A stretch of 64,000 nt of DNA from Myxococcales bacterium (GTDB lineage: Bacteria > Myxococcota_A > Polyangia > Haliangiales > Haliangiaceae): positions 1-64,000 of the forward strand of contig JAEUJY010000174.1 in the NCBI GenBank assembly GCA_016794525.1, written 5' to 3'. Below the pieces are notes generated by a model. The model made no database searches and had not been told where the DNA came from. It worked only from the letters and a program-made list of their open reading frames with translations. A program made the translations under genes and the position numbers. Below, in pieces: positions 27,557 through 36,330 of this stretch. Position 1 is the stretch's first letter, and each line of letters begins with the position of its first letter.

Positions 27557-28027
27557 ATGAACAAGCTCGGCATGATCGTGATCGTGATGGGGGCGGTGCT
27601 CGGCGGCTGCGGCGGTTCGCAGAAGGGCAGCGCCAAGGACGCGTGCGGCGACGCCGCGGCCAACGTCGGCGAGATCTTCAAGCGCGAGGTCGCCGGCGAG
27701 GTCGAGGGGATGGCGCAGATGCTCCCCGAGATCCAGCAGACGTTCGCCGACCACTGCGTCGCCGACCGCTGGTCGCCGGAGGCGATCGCGTGCATGCAGA
27801 AGGCTGGTGACCACGCCGCGCTCGAGGCGTGCGAGCCGACCATCACCAAGGCCCAGCAGGACGCGCTCAAGGCCGACCTCGAGGCCAAGATGAGCGGCGC
27901 GTCGGGCGGCAAGGGCGACATGATGATGGAGGCGCCGGGCGGCGGTGACGCCGAGGGTGGCAGCGGCGGCGGCGGCGGCGGCGATCCGTGCGGCGACGGC
28001 GCCGATCCCTGCGGCGGCGGCGAATAG
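27557..28027 (+). CDS. Small lipoprotein with Cys pairs and Gly-rich tail
   Basis: 156 residues. MNKLGMIVIVMGAVLGGC is a lipoprotein signal with the lipid-attached Cys at 18, which fixes the start. The mature part (DACGDAAANVGEIFKREVAGEVEGMAQML…DHCVADRWSPEAIACMQKAGDHAALEACEP) is helical with spaced cysteines, a pattern common in small deltaproteobacterial lipoproteins. The tail is Gly/Asp-rich with two CGxG/CGGG motifs. It ends 12 bases before the next gene. Function unknown. Confidence 0.78.
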   Translation: MNKLGMIVIVMGAVLGGCGGSQKGSAKDACGDAAANVGEIFKREVAGEVEGMAQMLPEIQQTFADHCVADRWSPEAIACMQKAGDHAALEACEPTITKAQQDALKADLEAKMSGASGGKGDMMMEAPGGGDAEGGSGGGGGGDPCGDGADPCGGGE

Positions 28028-28039
28028 GTCGAGCCCGCG

Positions 28040-28372
28040 ATGGAGGGCATGCGCGACGGCTTCGTCGGCGACGACTGCTTCGTGTGCGGCCTGCTGTGGC
28101 CGGGCACGCGGCCGTGCCTGCGCTGCGGCGGTCGCAGCAGCTACGAGAGCGCGCGGATGATGGACCCCGGGCTGGTGCGGGTGCGGCTGGCGCGGGCGCT
28201 CGACCGCTGGGAGGCCGAGGGCGACGCCGACACGCTGGCGGCGCTCTTGACCGAGATCCACCGCGACCAGCCCGAGTCGCTCGAGGCGCTCGAGGAGCTG
28301 GGCGGCGACCTCGAGCGGCTGCGTCGGGCGTGGGAGCGGCTGGCGCCCGACGAGACGCCGTTCGCCGATTGA
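28040..28372 (+). CDS. Small zinc-ribbon-like cytosolic protein
   Basis: 110 residues. It has CFVC…CLRC pairs at ~13-30, a likely zinc site (FVGDDCFVCGLLWPGTRPCLRCGG), followed by a helical, charged C-terminal half (RLARALDRWEAEGDADTLAALLTEIH…LEALEELGGDLERL). It lies 12 bases after the lipoprotein gene and is probably co-transcribed. No family recognised; the start may alternatively be ATG 28049. Confidence 0.65.
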   Translation: MEGMRDGFVGDDCFVCGLLWPGTRPCLRCGGRSSYESARMMDPGLVRVRLARALDRWEAEGDADTLAALLTEIHRDQPESLEALEELGGDLERLRRAWERLAPDETPFAD

Positions 28373-28404
28373 CAGCGATCGCGGCGGCGGGCTCTGATGG
28401 CGCG

Positions 28405-30405
28405 ATGCGCGCGCGCTCGTTGACGATGCTCCTGGCGATCGGCCTTGCGGCCTGCGGCGACGATGGCGGCGGGCCGACGACCCCCGACGTGTACTTCGAC
28501 CTCGACGGCGCGCTGACCGGCGCGGCGTTCTTCGACGCGCCGTTCCCGTCGGACGTCCGGCTCGATCCCGACGGCACGCTGGCCTACGGCGGCTTCCCCA
28601 ACGCCGGCGACGCCAAGATCGTGCGCGACCTGCTGGTCCTGGCCGACGGCCGGGTCGGCGCGCCGCTGATGCCGATCGCGTACTTCCGGTTCGGCAAGGC
28701 CACGCCGACGTGGCAGTCGACCGACGTGATCGCCGCGGCGCCGACCTCGCCGATCCTGCTGGTCGACGTCGACCCCGACTCGCCGACGCGCGGGCGCCTG
28801 GTGCCGGTGGTGGCGCAGGCGCTCGAGACCGACTTCTTCGCGCCCAGCTACCTGGTCGGCGTGGCGCCGCGGCCCGGCTTCGTGCTGGCGCCGCACACCA
28901 CCTACGCGACGGTCGTGCGCACCGCCGCGCTGCCCGGCTTCGCGACGCCCGACGCGATCGTCGACCTCGCCGCCGGGCGCACGCCGGCTGGCGCGCGCGG
29001 CGCCGCCACCGCCGCGGCGCTGGCGCCGCTGTGGCCGACGCTGACGATGATCGGCGTGCCGGCCACCGACGTGCTGACCGCGACGGTGTTCACCACCGGC
29101 GACGAGACCGCGGTGGCGTTCGCGCGCTCCGAGGCAGTGCGCGACGCCCACGACGCGGTGATCGCCAACCTCCACGTCGACACCGACGGCAACCACACCG
29201 ATCCCACCAGCAGCTACTGCGAGCTGGTCGGCGAGGTGACGTTCCCGCAGTTCCAGACCGGCGCCGCGCCGTTCTTCACCGACGGCGTGTTCGTGCTCGA
29301 CGGCGCCGGCGCGCCGATCAAGCAGGGCGATCTGACCGTGCCGCTGACGATCACGATCCCGGCCGGGCCGATGCCGAGCGCCGGCTGGCCGCTGTACCAG
29401 TTCTTCCACGGCTCGGGTGGGCTGAGCTCGGGGCTGGTCGACCTGGGCAAGACGCTGACGCCCGACGGCGAGCCGACCGTCGGCGAAGGGCCGGCGTTCG
29501 TGGTCGCGCGCTACGGCATCGCCGCGGCGTCGAGCGCGCTGCCGGTCAACCCCGAGCGGTTGCCCGACGCGTCCGACTACGCGTACCTCAACCTGCAGAA
29601 CCTGGTCGCGTTCCCGTACACGTTCCAGCAGGGCGTGATCGAGCAGCGGCTGTTGCTCGACGCGCTGCTCGCGCTGCAGATCCCGGCGTCGGTGCTGGCG
29701 CCGTGCCGCGGCGCCGACGCGACGATCCACCACTTCGACGGCAGCAAGCTGGTGGCTGGCGGCCAATCGATGGGCGGCATGTACACCAACCTGTTCGGCG
29801 CCGTCGAGCCGCGGGTGTCGGCGCTGGTGCCGACCGGCGCCGGCGGCTTCTGGAACCTGATGATCCTCGACACCGGGTTGATCGAAGGCGCGCGCGGCCT
29901 GCTGGCGTCGGTGCTGCAGGCCGACGCCGACAAGCTGACCTTCATCCACCCCGCGCTGGGCCTGCTCGGCAGCGGCTGGGAGATCGCCGAGCCCGGCGTG
30001 GCGATGGCGCGGCTCGGGCGCATGCCGCTGCCCGGTCACCCGGTGCACCACGTCTACGAGCCGGTCGGCAAGGGCGACGTGTACTTCCCGACGACGATCT
30101 ACGACGCCGCGGCGCTGGCCTACGGCAACGAGCAGGCCGGCCCCGAGACCTGGCCGACGATGCAGCCGGCGCTCGCGCTCGACGGCCTGGGCGGCATCGT
30201 CACCTATCCGGTCACCGCCAACGACGGCGCCGGCCACACCCGCGTCGTCGTGCAGTACGAGGGCGACGGCATCGTCGACCCGCACTACCTGTACCGGCAG
30301 ATCGAGGAGGTGAAGCACCAGTACGCCTGCTTCTTCGACACCTACCTGCGCACCGGGACGCCGACGGTGGTGGCGCCGGGCCCGCTGAGCGCCCCCTGCC
30401 AGTAG
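28405..30405 (+). CDS. Lipase/esterase-like alpha/beta-hydrolase lipoprotein (VolA/Pla-type)
   Basis: 666 residues. MRARSLTMLLAIGLAAC is a lipoprotein signal (Cys17). The N-terminal ~180 residues (YFDLDGALTGAAFFDAPFPSDVRLD…GKATPTWQSTDVI) resemble the N-terminal domain of VolA/Pla-1/Cef lipases. The alpha/beta-hydrolase core includes FFHGSGG (~331-337, oxyanion region) and the nucleophile elbow GQSMGG with Ser455. The C-terminal HYLYRQIEEVKHQYACFFDTYL is in the expected region for the catalytic His. It probably acts on lipids or other esters at the outer surface. The real gene starts at ATG 28405; upstream open frame is a shadow. Confidence 0.85.
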   Translation: MRARSLTMLLAIGLAACGDDGGGPTTPDVYFDLDGALTGAAFFDAPFPSDVRLDPDGTLAYGGFPNAGDAKIVRDLLVLADGRVGAPLMPIAYFRFGKATPTWQSTDVIAAAPTSPILLVDVDPDSPTRGRLVPVVAQALETDFFAPSYLVGVAPRPGFVLAPHTTYATVVRTAALPGFATPDAIVDLAAGRTPAGARGAATAAALAPLWPTLTMIGVPATDVLTATVFTTGDETAVAFARSEAVRDAHDAVIANLHVDTDGNHTDPTSSYCELVGEVTFPQFQTGAAPFFTDGVFVLDGAGAPIKQGDLTVPLTITIPAGPMPSAGWPLYQFFHGSGGLSSGLVDLGKTLTPDGEPTVGEGPAFVVARYGIAAASSALPVNPERLPDASDYAYLNLQNLVAFPYTFQQGVIEQRLLLDALLALQIPASVLAPCRGADATIHHFDGSKLVAGGQSMGGMYTNLFGAVEPRVSALVPTGAGGFWNLMILDTGLIEGARGLLASVLQADADKLTFIHPALGLLGSGWEIAEPGVAMARLGRMPLPGHPVHHVYEPVGKGDVYFPTTIYDAAALAYGNEQAGPETWPTMQPALALDGLGGIVTYPVTANDGAGHTRVVVQYEGDGIVDPHYLYRQIEEVKHQYACFFDTYLRTGTPTVVAPGPLSAPCQ

Positions 30406-30442
30406 CCGCTTAACTCCGACCGCCGTCGCGGGTCGGATCGGC

Positions 30443-30829
30443 ATGCGCACCAAGCTCCTCACCCTCGCCCTCCTGGTCTCCTCGCTCCTCGCCGGCAGCG
30501 CGCTCGCGCAGCCGGCCCCGCCGCTCGCCCCGCCCAGCGGCCCGATCGCCCAGGGCGCGCCGCACGGCGCCGACGCCCAGGCGCGGCGCGGCGGTCACCG
30601 CCGCCTGCCCCCGGCGCTGCGCGCGATGCTGATCCAGCGCTTCGACCGCGACGGCGACGGCCGCCTGACCGGCCCCGAGCGCAAGCAGGCCAAGCGGTTC
30701 GTCATCAAGCACCGCCGCCAGCTGCGTCAGGCGATGGGCGCGCGCGACCCGCAGGGCCGGCGCGGCGGGATGGGGCGCGGCGGGATGGGGCGCGGCGGGA
30801 TGGGTCCGATGGGCCCCGGCGGGCGCTGA
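30443..30829 (+). CDS. Secreted single EF-hand protein with GGMGR repeat tail
   Basis: 128 residues. The signal peptide MRTKLLTLALLVSSLLAGSALA is followed by a Pro-rich stretch. One EF-hand-like loop is seen at 68-79 (DRDGDGRLTGPE), flanked by basic helices, so Ca2+ binding is plausible. The C-terminal ~25 residues repeat GGMGRGGMGR. Single EF-hand small secreted proteins are common in Planctomycetes and myxobacteria; their roles are unknown. It converges on the metalloprotease gene. Confidence 0.72.
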   Translation: MRTKLLTLALLVSSLLAGSALAQPAPPLAPPSGPIAQGAPHGADAQARRGGHRRLPPALRAMLIQRFDRDGDGRLTGPERKQAKRFVIKHRRQLRQAMGARDPQGRRGGMGRGGMGRGGMGPMGPGGR

Positions 30830-30929
30830 CCGGCGTCGCTCAGCCCCGACGAGCCTTCGTTGGTACACGCGGCGCGGTGAGCCACCTGCCTCCGCCTGGG
30901 CGTGGCGACACGCCCTCGCAGGACCTCGC

Positions 30930-33863
30930 TCAGCGGCGGCGTCGACGGACCAGCAGCGCGGCCGCGGCCACGCCGAGCGCCAGCCCGGCGCCGGCGCCCC
31001 GGCCGCCGGCGGCGCAGGTGCCGTCGATCTCCTCGGCCTTGGGCTCGACGACCTCGCAGATGCTCGAGCAGGCGTCGCCGTCGTCCTCGTTGCCGTCGTC
31101 GCAGGCCTCGCGGCTGTCGACGACGCCGTCGCCGCAGAACGGCCGGCGGCAGGTGGTCCGGCACTGATCGGCGCCGTCGCCGTTGCCGGCGCCGTCGTCG
31201 CACTGCTCGGTCGGGGTGAGCTGGCCGTCGCCGCACACCGAGCGCGGGTTGGCGACGATGCACACGTCGTCGAGGTTCCAGCCGCCGAGCTCGAAGCCCT
31301 CGTCGGAGTCGAGGATCCAGCGCACCGCGACCTGGCCGTCGTGGATGCGCGACGACAGCGGCACGTCCTGGAACAGCCAGGCCTTGTCCTCGTGGTGGGT
31401 GGTGTGGCTCGAGTTGCCCTGCGACGACAGGTTGGCCCAGGCCTGCTCCTCGTTGACCTCGATCGTCGCGTGGTCGTAGAAGCCGTCCTCGACGTTGAGC
31501 CAGCGGCGGTACTGCAGGTGGACGTCGGAGTACTGGCCGACGTCGATCTTCGGCGTCTCGATCCACATCAGCGCCTTGGCGCGGTAGGTGGGATCGACGA
31601 ACGACAGGCCGGTGCCGATGACCCGCGTGCCGGAGAACGCGCGGGTCGGATCGCCGACGCCGGCCCCGCCGGCGGGCACGCCCCACTGCCACACCTCGGG
31701 CGCGTCGCCGCCGACCCGCCAGCCCTCGGCCAGCGGGTTGCGCTCGAAGTCGGTGCAGTACAGCGGCACGACGTCGCCGTGGTAGAGCTGGTACCAGGGG
31801 TCGGCGCGGTTGTCGGGGTAGACCATGTCGCTGCCGTCGGCGAACCGCACCCGGAAGCGGAAGAACAGCGCGCCGCCGTCGGCCGGCAGCGTCAGCGGCG
31901 CGGTCCAGACGTCGTCGGCGGCGGTGGCCGCGGCGTTGCCGGGCGGGCCGCCGTCGCGGAGGCGCCACTCCAGGCTGACGCCGTCGATCGTGTCGCCGCA
32001 GCGGACGTCCTTGCCGATCAGCGTCAGGCGGACCGGCTGCGGCGCGGTGATCGCGCTCGGGACCGAGCCGGCGGCGTCGATCTCGCCCTTGAGCGTGCGC
32101 AGGCCGTGGCGACCGAACGCCGCGCGGATCGTGCACTCGTGCGGCGTGCCGTTGCTGAGGTCGCCGTCGTCGTCGTCGGCCGCGAGGATCTCGATCAGCG
32201 TCGCCGGGATGCTCGAGGCCCGGCGCACCGCCGCGTAGAACAGGCGATCGGCCAGTCGCACCGCGGCGTCGCGGTCGCTGCTCTCGGCGATCAGCGCCTT
32301 GCGCAGGTCCCACATCGCGCCGCCGAAGATCTGGCCGGTGCGGTGGATCTCGTCGACGTCGCGCGGCCACACCCACTCGGAGTCGGGCGGGTCGAGCTCG
32401 CGCAGCGGGGTGTCGGTGCGGAAGAACCCGCGGCCCATGCCGCTGTCGTCGGTGATCGTCGCCGCGAGGTAGTCCGACAGGCCCTCGGAGAACGCGCCGT
32501 CGAAGAAGCCGACGCCGCGGATGATCGCGTGGCTGTGCACCGAGTGGCCGAACTCGTGATAGACGACGTCGGCGAGGCGCGCGGTGTTCTCGCAGCGATC
32601 GCTGGCGGCGAAGAAGTTGATCGAGGTGCCGTCGGAGAACGCGTTGCACTCGTCGGCGATGTTGACCCGCACCGGCAGCGGCTCGTCGAGGAACGCCAGG
32701 TCGGGCGCGAACCGCCGCGCGTAGGCGCGCACCAGCGACGCGTGGACGAACGCCGACAGCTGCGCGTCGACCGCGGGGTCGCCGGCCGCGCTCCACCGCA
32801 GCGTCGCGTCGGGCGCCAGCGTCGCGGTCTGCCGCGCCAGCTCGCCGGCGCGGTTGACCAGGTCGATGTCGGGGCCGGTGGGCGTGAACGCCAGCGCGCC
32901 GGCGCCGGCGCCGGCCCAGGTCACCCGGCCGTCGGCGTCGGTGGTGAGCGCGGCGCCGTCGACGGTCACCGCCAGCCGCGGCGCCGGCAGGTCGCGGCGC
33001 GCGCTGCCCGGGTAGCGCGCCGGCACGTCGAAGGTGACGGTGCCGGCGGCCGACGGCGTGAGCGAGCGGCGCACCAGCGGCGCGCCGGTGGCCGGATCGA
33101 CCCACACCCGCCACGCGCCCGCGGCGTCGGCGTCGACGATCAGCGGTTGCGCGACCCGGTAGCCGAGCACGCCGCGCTCGCCGATCAGCGGCACGATCTC
33201 GAGGCCGCCGTCGGCGCGGGTCGCGATCGCGGCGGGATCGAGGCCGAGGTCGGCGGCGGTGGTGGGGCCGGCGAGCCCGACCAGCGTCTGCGCCGGCTTG
33301 GCCGCGGGCCAGCTGACGCGCACGTCGGGCAGCGCCTCGGAGCCGATCACGAACAGCCGGTCGCGCTTGAAGCGGAAGCTGACCTGGCCGCCGACCACCG
33401 GCAGGCCGGCGTGGCGCTGCACGAAGCCGATCGTGCGCAGGTCGCCGTCGAGGTCGTTGGCCACCAGCGCGAAGTCGCCGAGGCTGGCGCCGGGCGCGAG
33501 CAGCGCGAGGTTGGCGCCCAGCACCCGCCACGCCGCGGCGGCGGCGACGGTCGGGTCGGCGACGCTGCCGACCACCAGCAGGCCGCGGCCCCAGATCCGC
33601 GACGGCACGCCGGTCGCGCGGTCCCAGGTGGCCTCGGTCATGCCGGGGAGGCCGGCGATCAGGCCGGCCCACGCCACCGCGCGCGCCGGCGGCACCGCCT
33701 GGTACGCGACGTCGACGTGATCGCGCACCGGCCTGGTGAGGCCGGCGGCGGGCAGCACCTCGATCGCGCGCGCGTGGCTGGCGCGGGTGCGATCGGTCAG
33801 CGGCGTGGCGTGGGCGGCGGTGGCGCCGAGCAGCGCGACCATCCCGAGGCGGCGAGCGAGCAT
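30930..33863 (-). CDS. Secreted zinc metalloprotease with DUF4215-like repeats and MYXO-CTERM-type tail
   Basis: 977 residues from ATG 33863. The signal peptide is MLARRLGMVALLGATAAHA. The ~20-380 region is a propeptide-like, PepSY/FTP-type area. The catalytic site reads YHEFGHSVHSH (His436, Glu437, His440), with Glu460 in GAFSEGLSDY as the likely third ligand, so it is a gluzincin (M36/fungalysin-like). Beta-sandwich regions follow, then a Cys-rich part at ~880-945 with two CGDGxxxxxEqCDDG-type repeats (DUF4215/Myxococcus cysteine-rich repeat). The C-terminus is DGTC…, a hydrophobic helix and RRRRR, the MYXO-CTERM layout that sorts proteins to the myxobacterial surface. It probably digests protein during predation or saprophytic growth. 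Confidence 0.9.
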   Translation of the reverse strand: MLARRLGMVALLGATAAHATPLTDRTRASHARAIEVLPAAGLTRPVRDHVDVAYQAVPPARAVAWAGLIAGLPGMTEATWDRATGVPSRIWGRGLLVVGSVADPTVAAAAAWRVLGANLALLAPGASLGDFALVANDLDGDLRTIGFVQRHAGLPVVGGQVSFRFKRDRLFVIGSEALPDVRVSWPAAKPAQTLVGLAGPTTAADLGLDPAAIATRADGGLEIVPLIGERGVLGYRVAQPLIVDADAAGAWRVWVDPATGAPLVRRSLTPSAAGTVTFDVPARYPGSARRDLPAPRLAVTVDGAALTTDADGRVTWAGAGAGALAFTPTGPDIDLVNRAGELARQTATLAPDATLRWSAAGDPAVDAQLSAFVHASLVRAYARRFAPDLAFLDEPLPVRVNIADECNAFSDGTSINFFAASDRCENTARLADVVYHEFGHSVHSHAIIRGVGFFDGAFSEGLSDYLAATITDDSGMGRGFFRTDTPLRELDPPDSEWVWPRDVDEIHRTGQIFGGAMWDLRKALIAESSDRDAAVRLADRLFYAAVRRASSIPATLIEILAADDDDGDLSNGTPHECTIRAAFGRHGLRTLKGEIDAAGSVPSAITAPQPVRLTLIGKDVRCGDTIDGVSLEWRLRDGGPPGNAAATAADDVWTAPLTLPADGGALFFRFRVRFADGSDMVYPDNRADPWYQLYHGDVVPLYCTDFERNPLAEGWRVGGDAPEVWQWGVPAGGAGVGDPTRAFSGTRVIGTGLSFVDPTYRAKALMWIETPKIDVGQYSDVHLQYRRWLNVEDGFYDHATIEVNEEQAWANLSSQGNSSHTTHHEDKAWLFQDVPLSSRIHDGQVAVRWILDSDEGFELGGWNLDDVCIVANPRSVCGDGQLTPTEQCDDGAGNGDGADQCRTTCRRPFCGDGVVDSREACDDGNEDDGDACSSICEVVEPKAEEIDGTCAAGGRGAGAGLALGVAAAALLVRRRRR

Positions 33864-33973
33864 CCGGGTATCTTGGACGAAAACCCGCGGGGTGGGTGCA
33901 TCGTCGATGCTGACAGGCCAGCGCAGCGTGCGCGACCCGACACCGCAGCGGGGCCGCGGCGCGCGCTGGCTGT

Positions 33974-34990
33974 TCAGGCCACCAGCGCCAGCGCGTCGGC
34001 CCGGGCCGCCCGCACCGCCCGCGCCAGCGCCAGCTGGCCGCGGGCGCGCACCAGGTTGTGGGCGCGCCGCGTCGGGAAGCGGGCCGGGTCCCAGCCGAAG
34101 TAGCGATCGTCGAAGGCGTCGGTGGTGAAGCGGGCCGCCAGCTCGACGCACACCGTCTCGAGGCCGACGACGATCGCCGCGCGCTCGGCGGCGTCGATCC
34201 GGTCGCCGACGACGTCGCGCCACGCGCCCAGCGCGGCGGCGAAGATCCCGAGGTCGAAGCCGACCGCGCCGGCGTCCTCGCCGCGCGGGTTGCACCACGA
34301 GCGCATCGCGTCGCCCAGCTCGAACGCCAGCGTCTGCTTGCCCAGCGTGTCGAGGTCGACCAGGCACACGCCGCGGGCGGGCGCGTCGGCGGCGAACAAG
34401 AGGTTGGAGATCTTCAGGTCGCCGTGGCAGTGGCGCAGCGGCAGCGCCGGCATCGGCGGCAGCCCGGCCGCCGCGGCCAGCACGTCGTGGCCCAGCTCGA
34501 CGGCCTCGGCGACTGCGCCGCCCTCGACGCGCTCGCGCAGCCGCGCCAGGTGCGCCGCGGTGTCGTGGACGCCGGCGCGGGCGAACGCGTAGTCGTACGA
34601 CAGCTCGGCGACCGCGCGGTGGAAGCGCCCGACCAGCTCGCCGCCGGCCGCGGCCAGCGCCGGCGAGGTCACCGCGTGGTGGGCCACGCCGTCGACCCAG
34701 GTCAGCGCGCGCCACACGCGATCCGCGTCGGTGATCCACGCGGCGCCGGCGCGGGTACGGATCAGCCGCGGCGTGGTGAGGCCGGCCCGCGCCAGGTGCG
34801 CGGTGACGTGCTCGAGGTCGAGGTTGACCTCGCCGGCGAAGATCGGGTGCAGCCGCTGCACCACCGCGATCGGCGCGCCGGCGCGGCGCACCGCGTAGGT
34901 GGCGTTGATCAGCCCGCCGCTCAGCGGCTCGATGGCGTGGTCGTCGTCGTCCCAGCCCCACGCGGCGCGGACCGCGGCCGGCGCGGTCAC
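33974..34990 (-). CDS. APH-family (aminoglycoside/choline-kinase-like) phosphotransferase
   Basis: 338 residues from GTG 34990, which overlaps the stop of the FKBP gene (GTGA). Features are typical of small-molecule kinases: nucleotide loop SGGLINATY (~24-32), catalytic loop HGDLKISN (His189, Asp191, Asn196) and metal-binding Asp212 in VDLDTLG (the usual DxD/DFD). The substrate may be homoserine, choline or another hydroxy compound; the layout resembles homoserine-kinase-like ThrB2 enzymes. It is cytosolic and co-transcribed with the FKBP and PepQ genes. Confidence 0.87.
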   Translation of the reverse strand: MTAPAAVRAAWGWDDDDHAIEPLSGGLINATYAVRRAGAPIAVVQRLHPIFAGEVNLDLEHVTAHLARAGLTTPRLIRTRAGAAWITDADRVWRALTWVDGVAHHAVTSPALAAAGGELVGRFHRAVAELSYDYAFARAGVHDTAAHLARLRERVEGGAVAEAVELGHDVLAAAAGLPPMPALPLRHCHGDLKISNLLFAADAPARGVCLVDLDTLGKQTLAFELGDAMRSWCNPRGEDAGAVGFDLGIFAAALGAWRDVVGDRIDAAERAAIVVGLETVCVELAARFTTDAFDDRYFGWDPARFPTRRAHNLVRARGQLALARAVRAARADALALVA

Positions 34991-36330
34991 GGCGTCGGCA
35001 CCAGCTTCACGGCGGGGCTCGCGGGCACGGTCGTCGTCACCGGCGCCGTCGGCGGTTCGATCGCGAGGAGCTCGAGGTCGAAGACCAGCGGCCCCGCCGG
35101 GCGGCCGGGCTCGTGGTTGAACGCCAGCTCGACCGGCACCCACACCCGCGCGCGATCGCCGACCACCATCTGGGTCAGCGCGTCGACCCAGCCCGGGATG
35201 AACTTGCCGACCGGCGCGTCGATGGGCACGCCGTGCGGGATCGAGCTGTCGAACAGGTGGCCGTCGGCGGTCCAGCCCGAGAAGTTGACCTTGACCTTGT
35301 CGGCGGGCGTCGGGTGGACCTTGCCGGTGCCGGCCTTGCGGATCACCAGCCGCGCGCCGCGCGGGGTCGTGCGGGCGTCGGCGGGCGGCGCGGCCAGCTC
35401 GGCCGGCGACGGCGCCGGGGGCGGCGCCGCCTGCGGCACCAGGTCGGTCAGCTCGAGCTCGTAGCACAGCGTGCCGCGCGGCAGCCCGGGCAGGCTCTGC
35501 TCGGTCAGGCTCGGCGGCAGCCACACCCGCCGGCGCTCGCCGACGACCATCAGCGTCAGCGCCTCCTCGATGCCGCGGAACTCGCGGAAGCCCAGCGTCG
35601 TCGTCGGCCGCTTGCGCAGCTCCGACGAGTCGAACAGGCGGCCGGTCGCGTCCCACGCCGTGTAGTGGTAGGTGACGAGATCGAAGCTGCGCGGGTGCGT
35701 GGTGCCGGTGCCGGGCTTGACCACCAGCGAGCGCAGCCCCGACGGCGTGGCCGCGGCGGTGGCCGGCGGCGCGCCGACGTCGGGCGGGGTCGGGGGCGAC
35801 GGCTCGAAGCCGACCAGCTCGATCTCGTAGATCGTCGCCTCCGGCGTGCCGGTGGGCTGCCCAGGGTAGCTGAGCTCGGCCGGGATCCACACCATCGCGC
35901 GCTCGCCGACCTGCATCGACTGCACCGCGGCGGCGAAGCCGGGCGCGGTGGTCGCGAGGTTGCGCGGCAGCGCCCGCTTGCGGGCGGCGGTGGTGATGAA
36001 CGTCTCGCCGTTGGGCCGCCAGCCGCTGAACTCGAGCTGGACGTTGTCGTTGCGGCCGGGGCGGCCGCCGGTGCCGGCGCGCAGCCGCTTGACCAGCACC
36101 CGCGCGGTCGGCGCCTCGACGACGCCGGTGATCACCTCGGCGTCGGCCGGCACCGGCGCCAGCGGCAGCGGCGGCTTCACCTGCGGGCGCGCGGACGGGC
36201 CGGCGTCGCCGGTCGCGGCGGCGACGCCGCCGTCGGAGCCGCCGGTGGCGGCGGGCGGCGCGGCCTTGCGCTGGCAGCCGACCAGCGCCAGCGCGAGCGC
36301 GAGCGCGGCGGTGGCGCGGGCCGCGGTCAC
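34987..36330 (-). CDS. Lipoprotein with three FKBP-type peptidyl-prolyl isomerase domains
   Basis: 447 residues from GTG 36330, overlapping the stop of pepQ (GTGA). The lipoprotein signal ends at GC (ALALALVGCQ). After a ~50-residue linker there are three FKBP domains at ~75-175, ~205-305 and ~335-440. Each has the pattern GRxDxVxLxFxGW…/VTYHYTAWDATGRLFDSS, GFRE…/FIPGWVDALTQMVVGDRARVWVP. The first is the most divergent (ETFITTAARKR in place of the usual LFDSS). It is a periplasmic folding helper. It overlaps its phosphotransferase neighbour, an odd functional pairing. Confidence 0.88.
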   Translation of the reverse strand: MTAARATAALALALALVGCQRKAAPPAATGGSDGGVAAATGDAGPSARPQVKPPLPLAPVPADAEVITGVVEAPTARVLVKRLRAGTGGRPGRNDNVQLEFSGWRPNGETFITTAARKRALPRNLATTAPGFAAAVQSMQVGERAMVWIPAELSYPGQPTGTPEATIYEIELVGFEPSPPTPPDVGAPPATAAATPSGLRSLVVKPGTGTTHPRSFDLVTYHYTAWDATGRLFDSSELRKRPTTTLGFREFRGIEEALTLMVVGERRRVWLPPSLTEQSLPGLPRGTLCYELELTDLVPQAAPPPAPSPAELAAPPADARTTPRGARLVIRKAGTGKVHPTPADKVKVNFSGWTADGHLFDSSIPHGVPIDAPVGKFIPGWVDALTQMVVGDRARVWVPVELAFNHEPGRPAGPLVFDLELLAIEPPTAPVTTTVPASPAVKLVPTP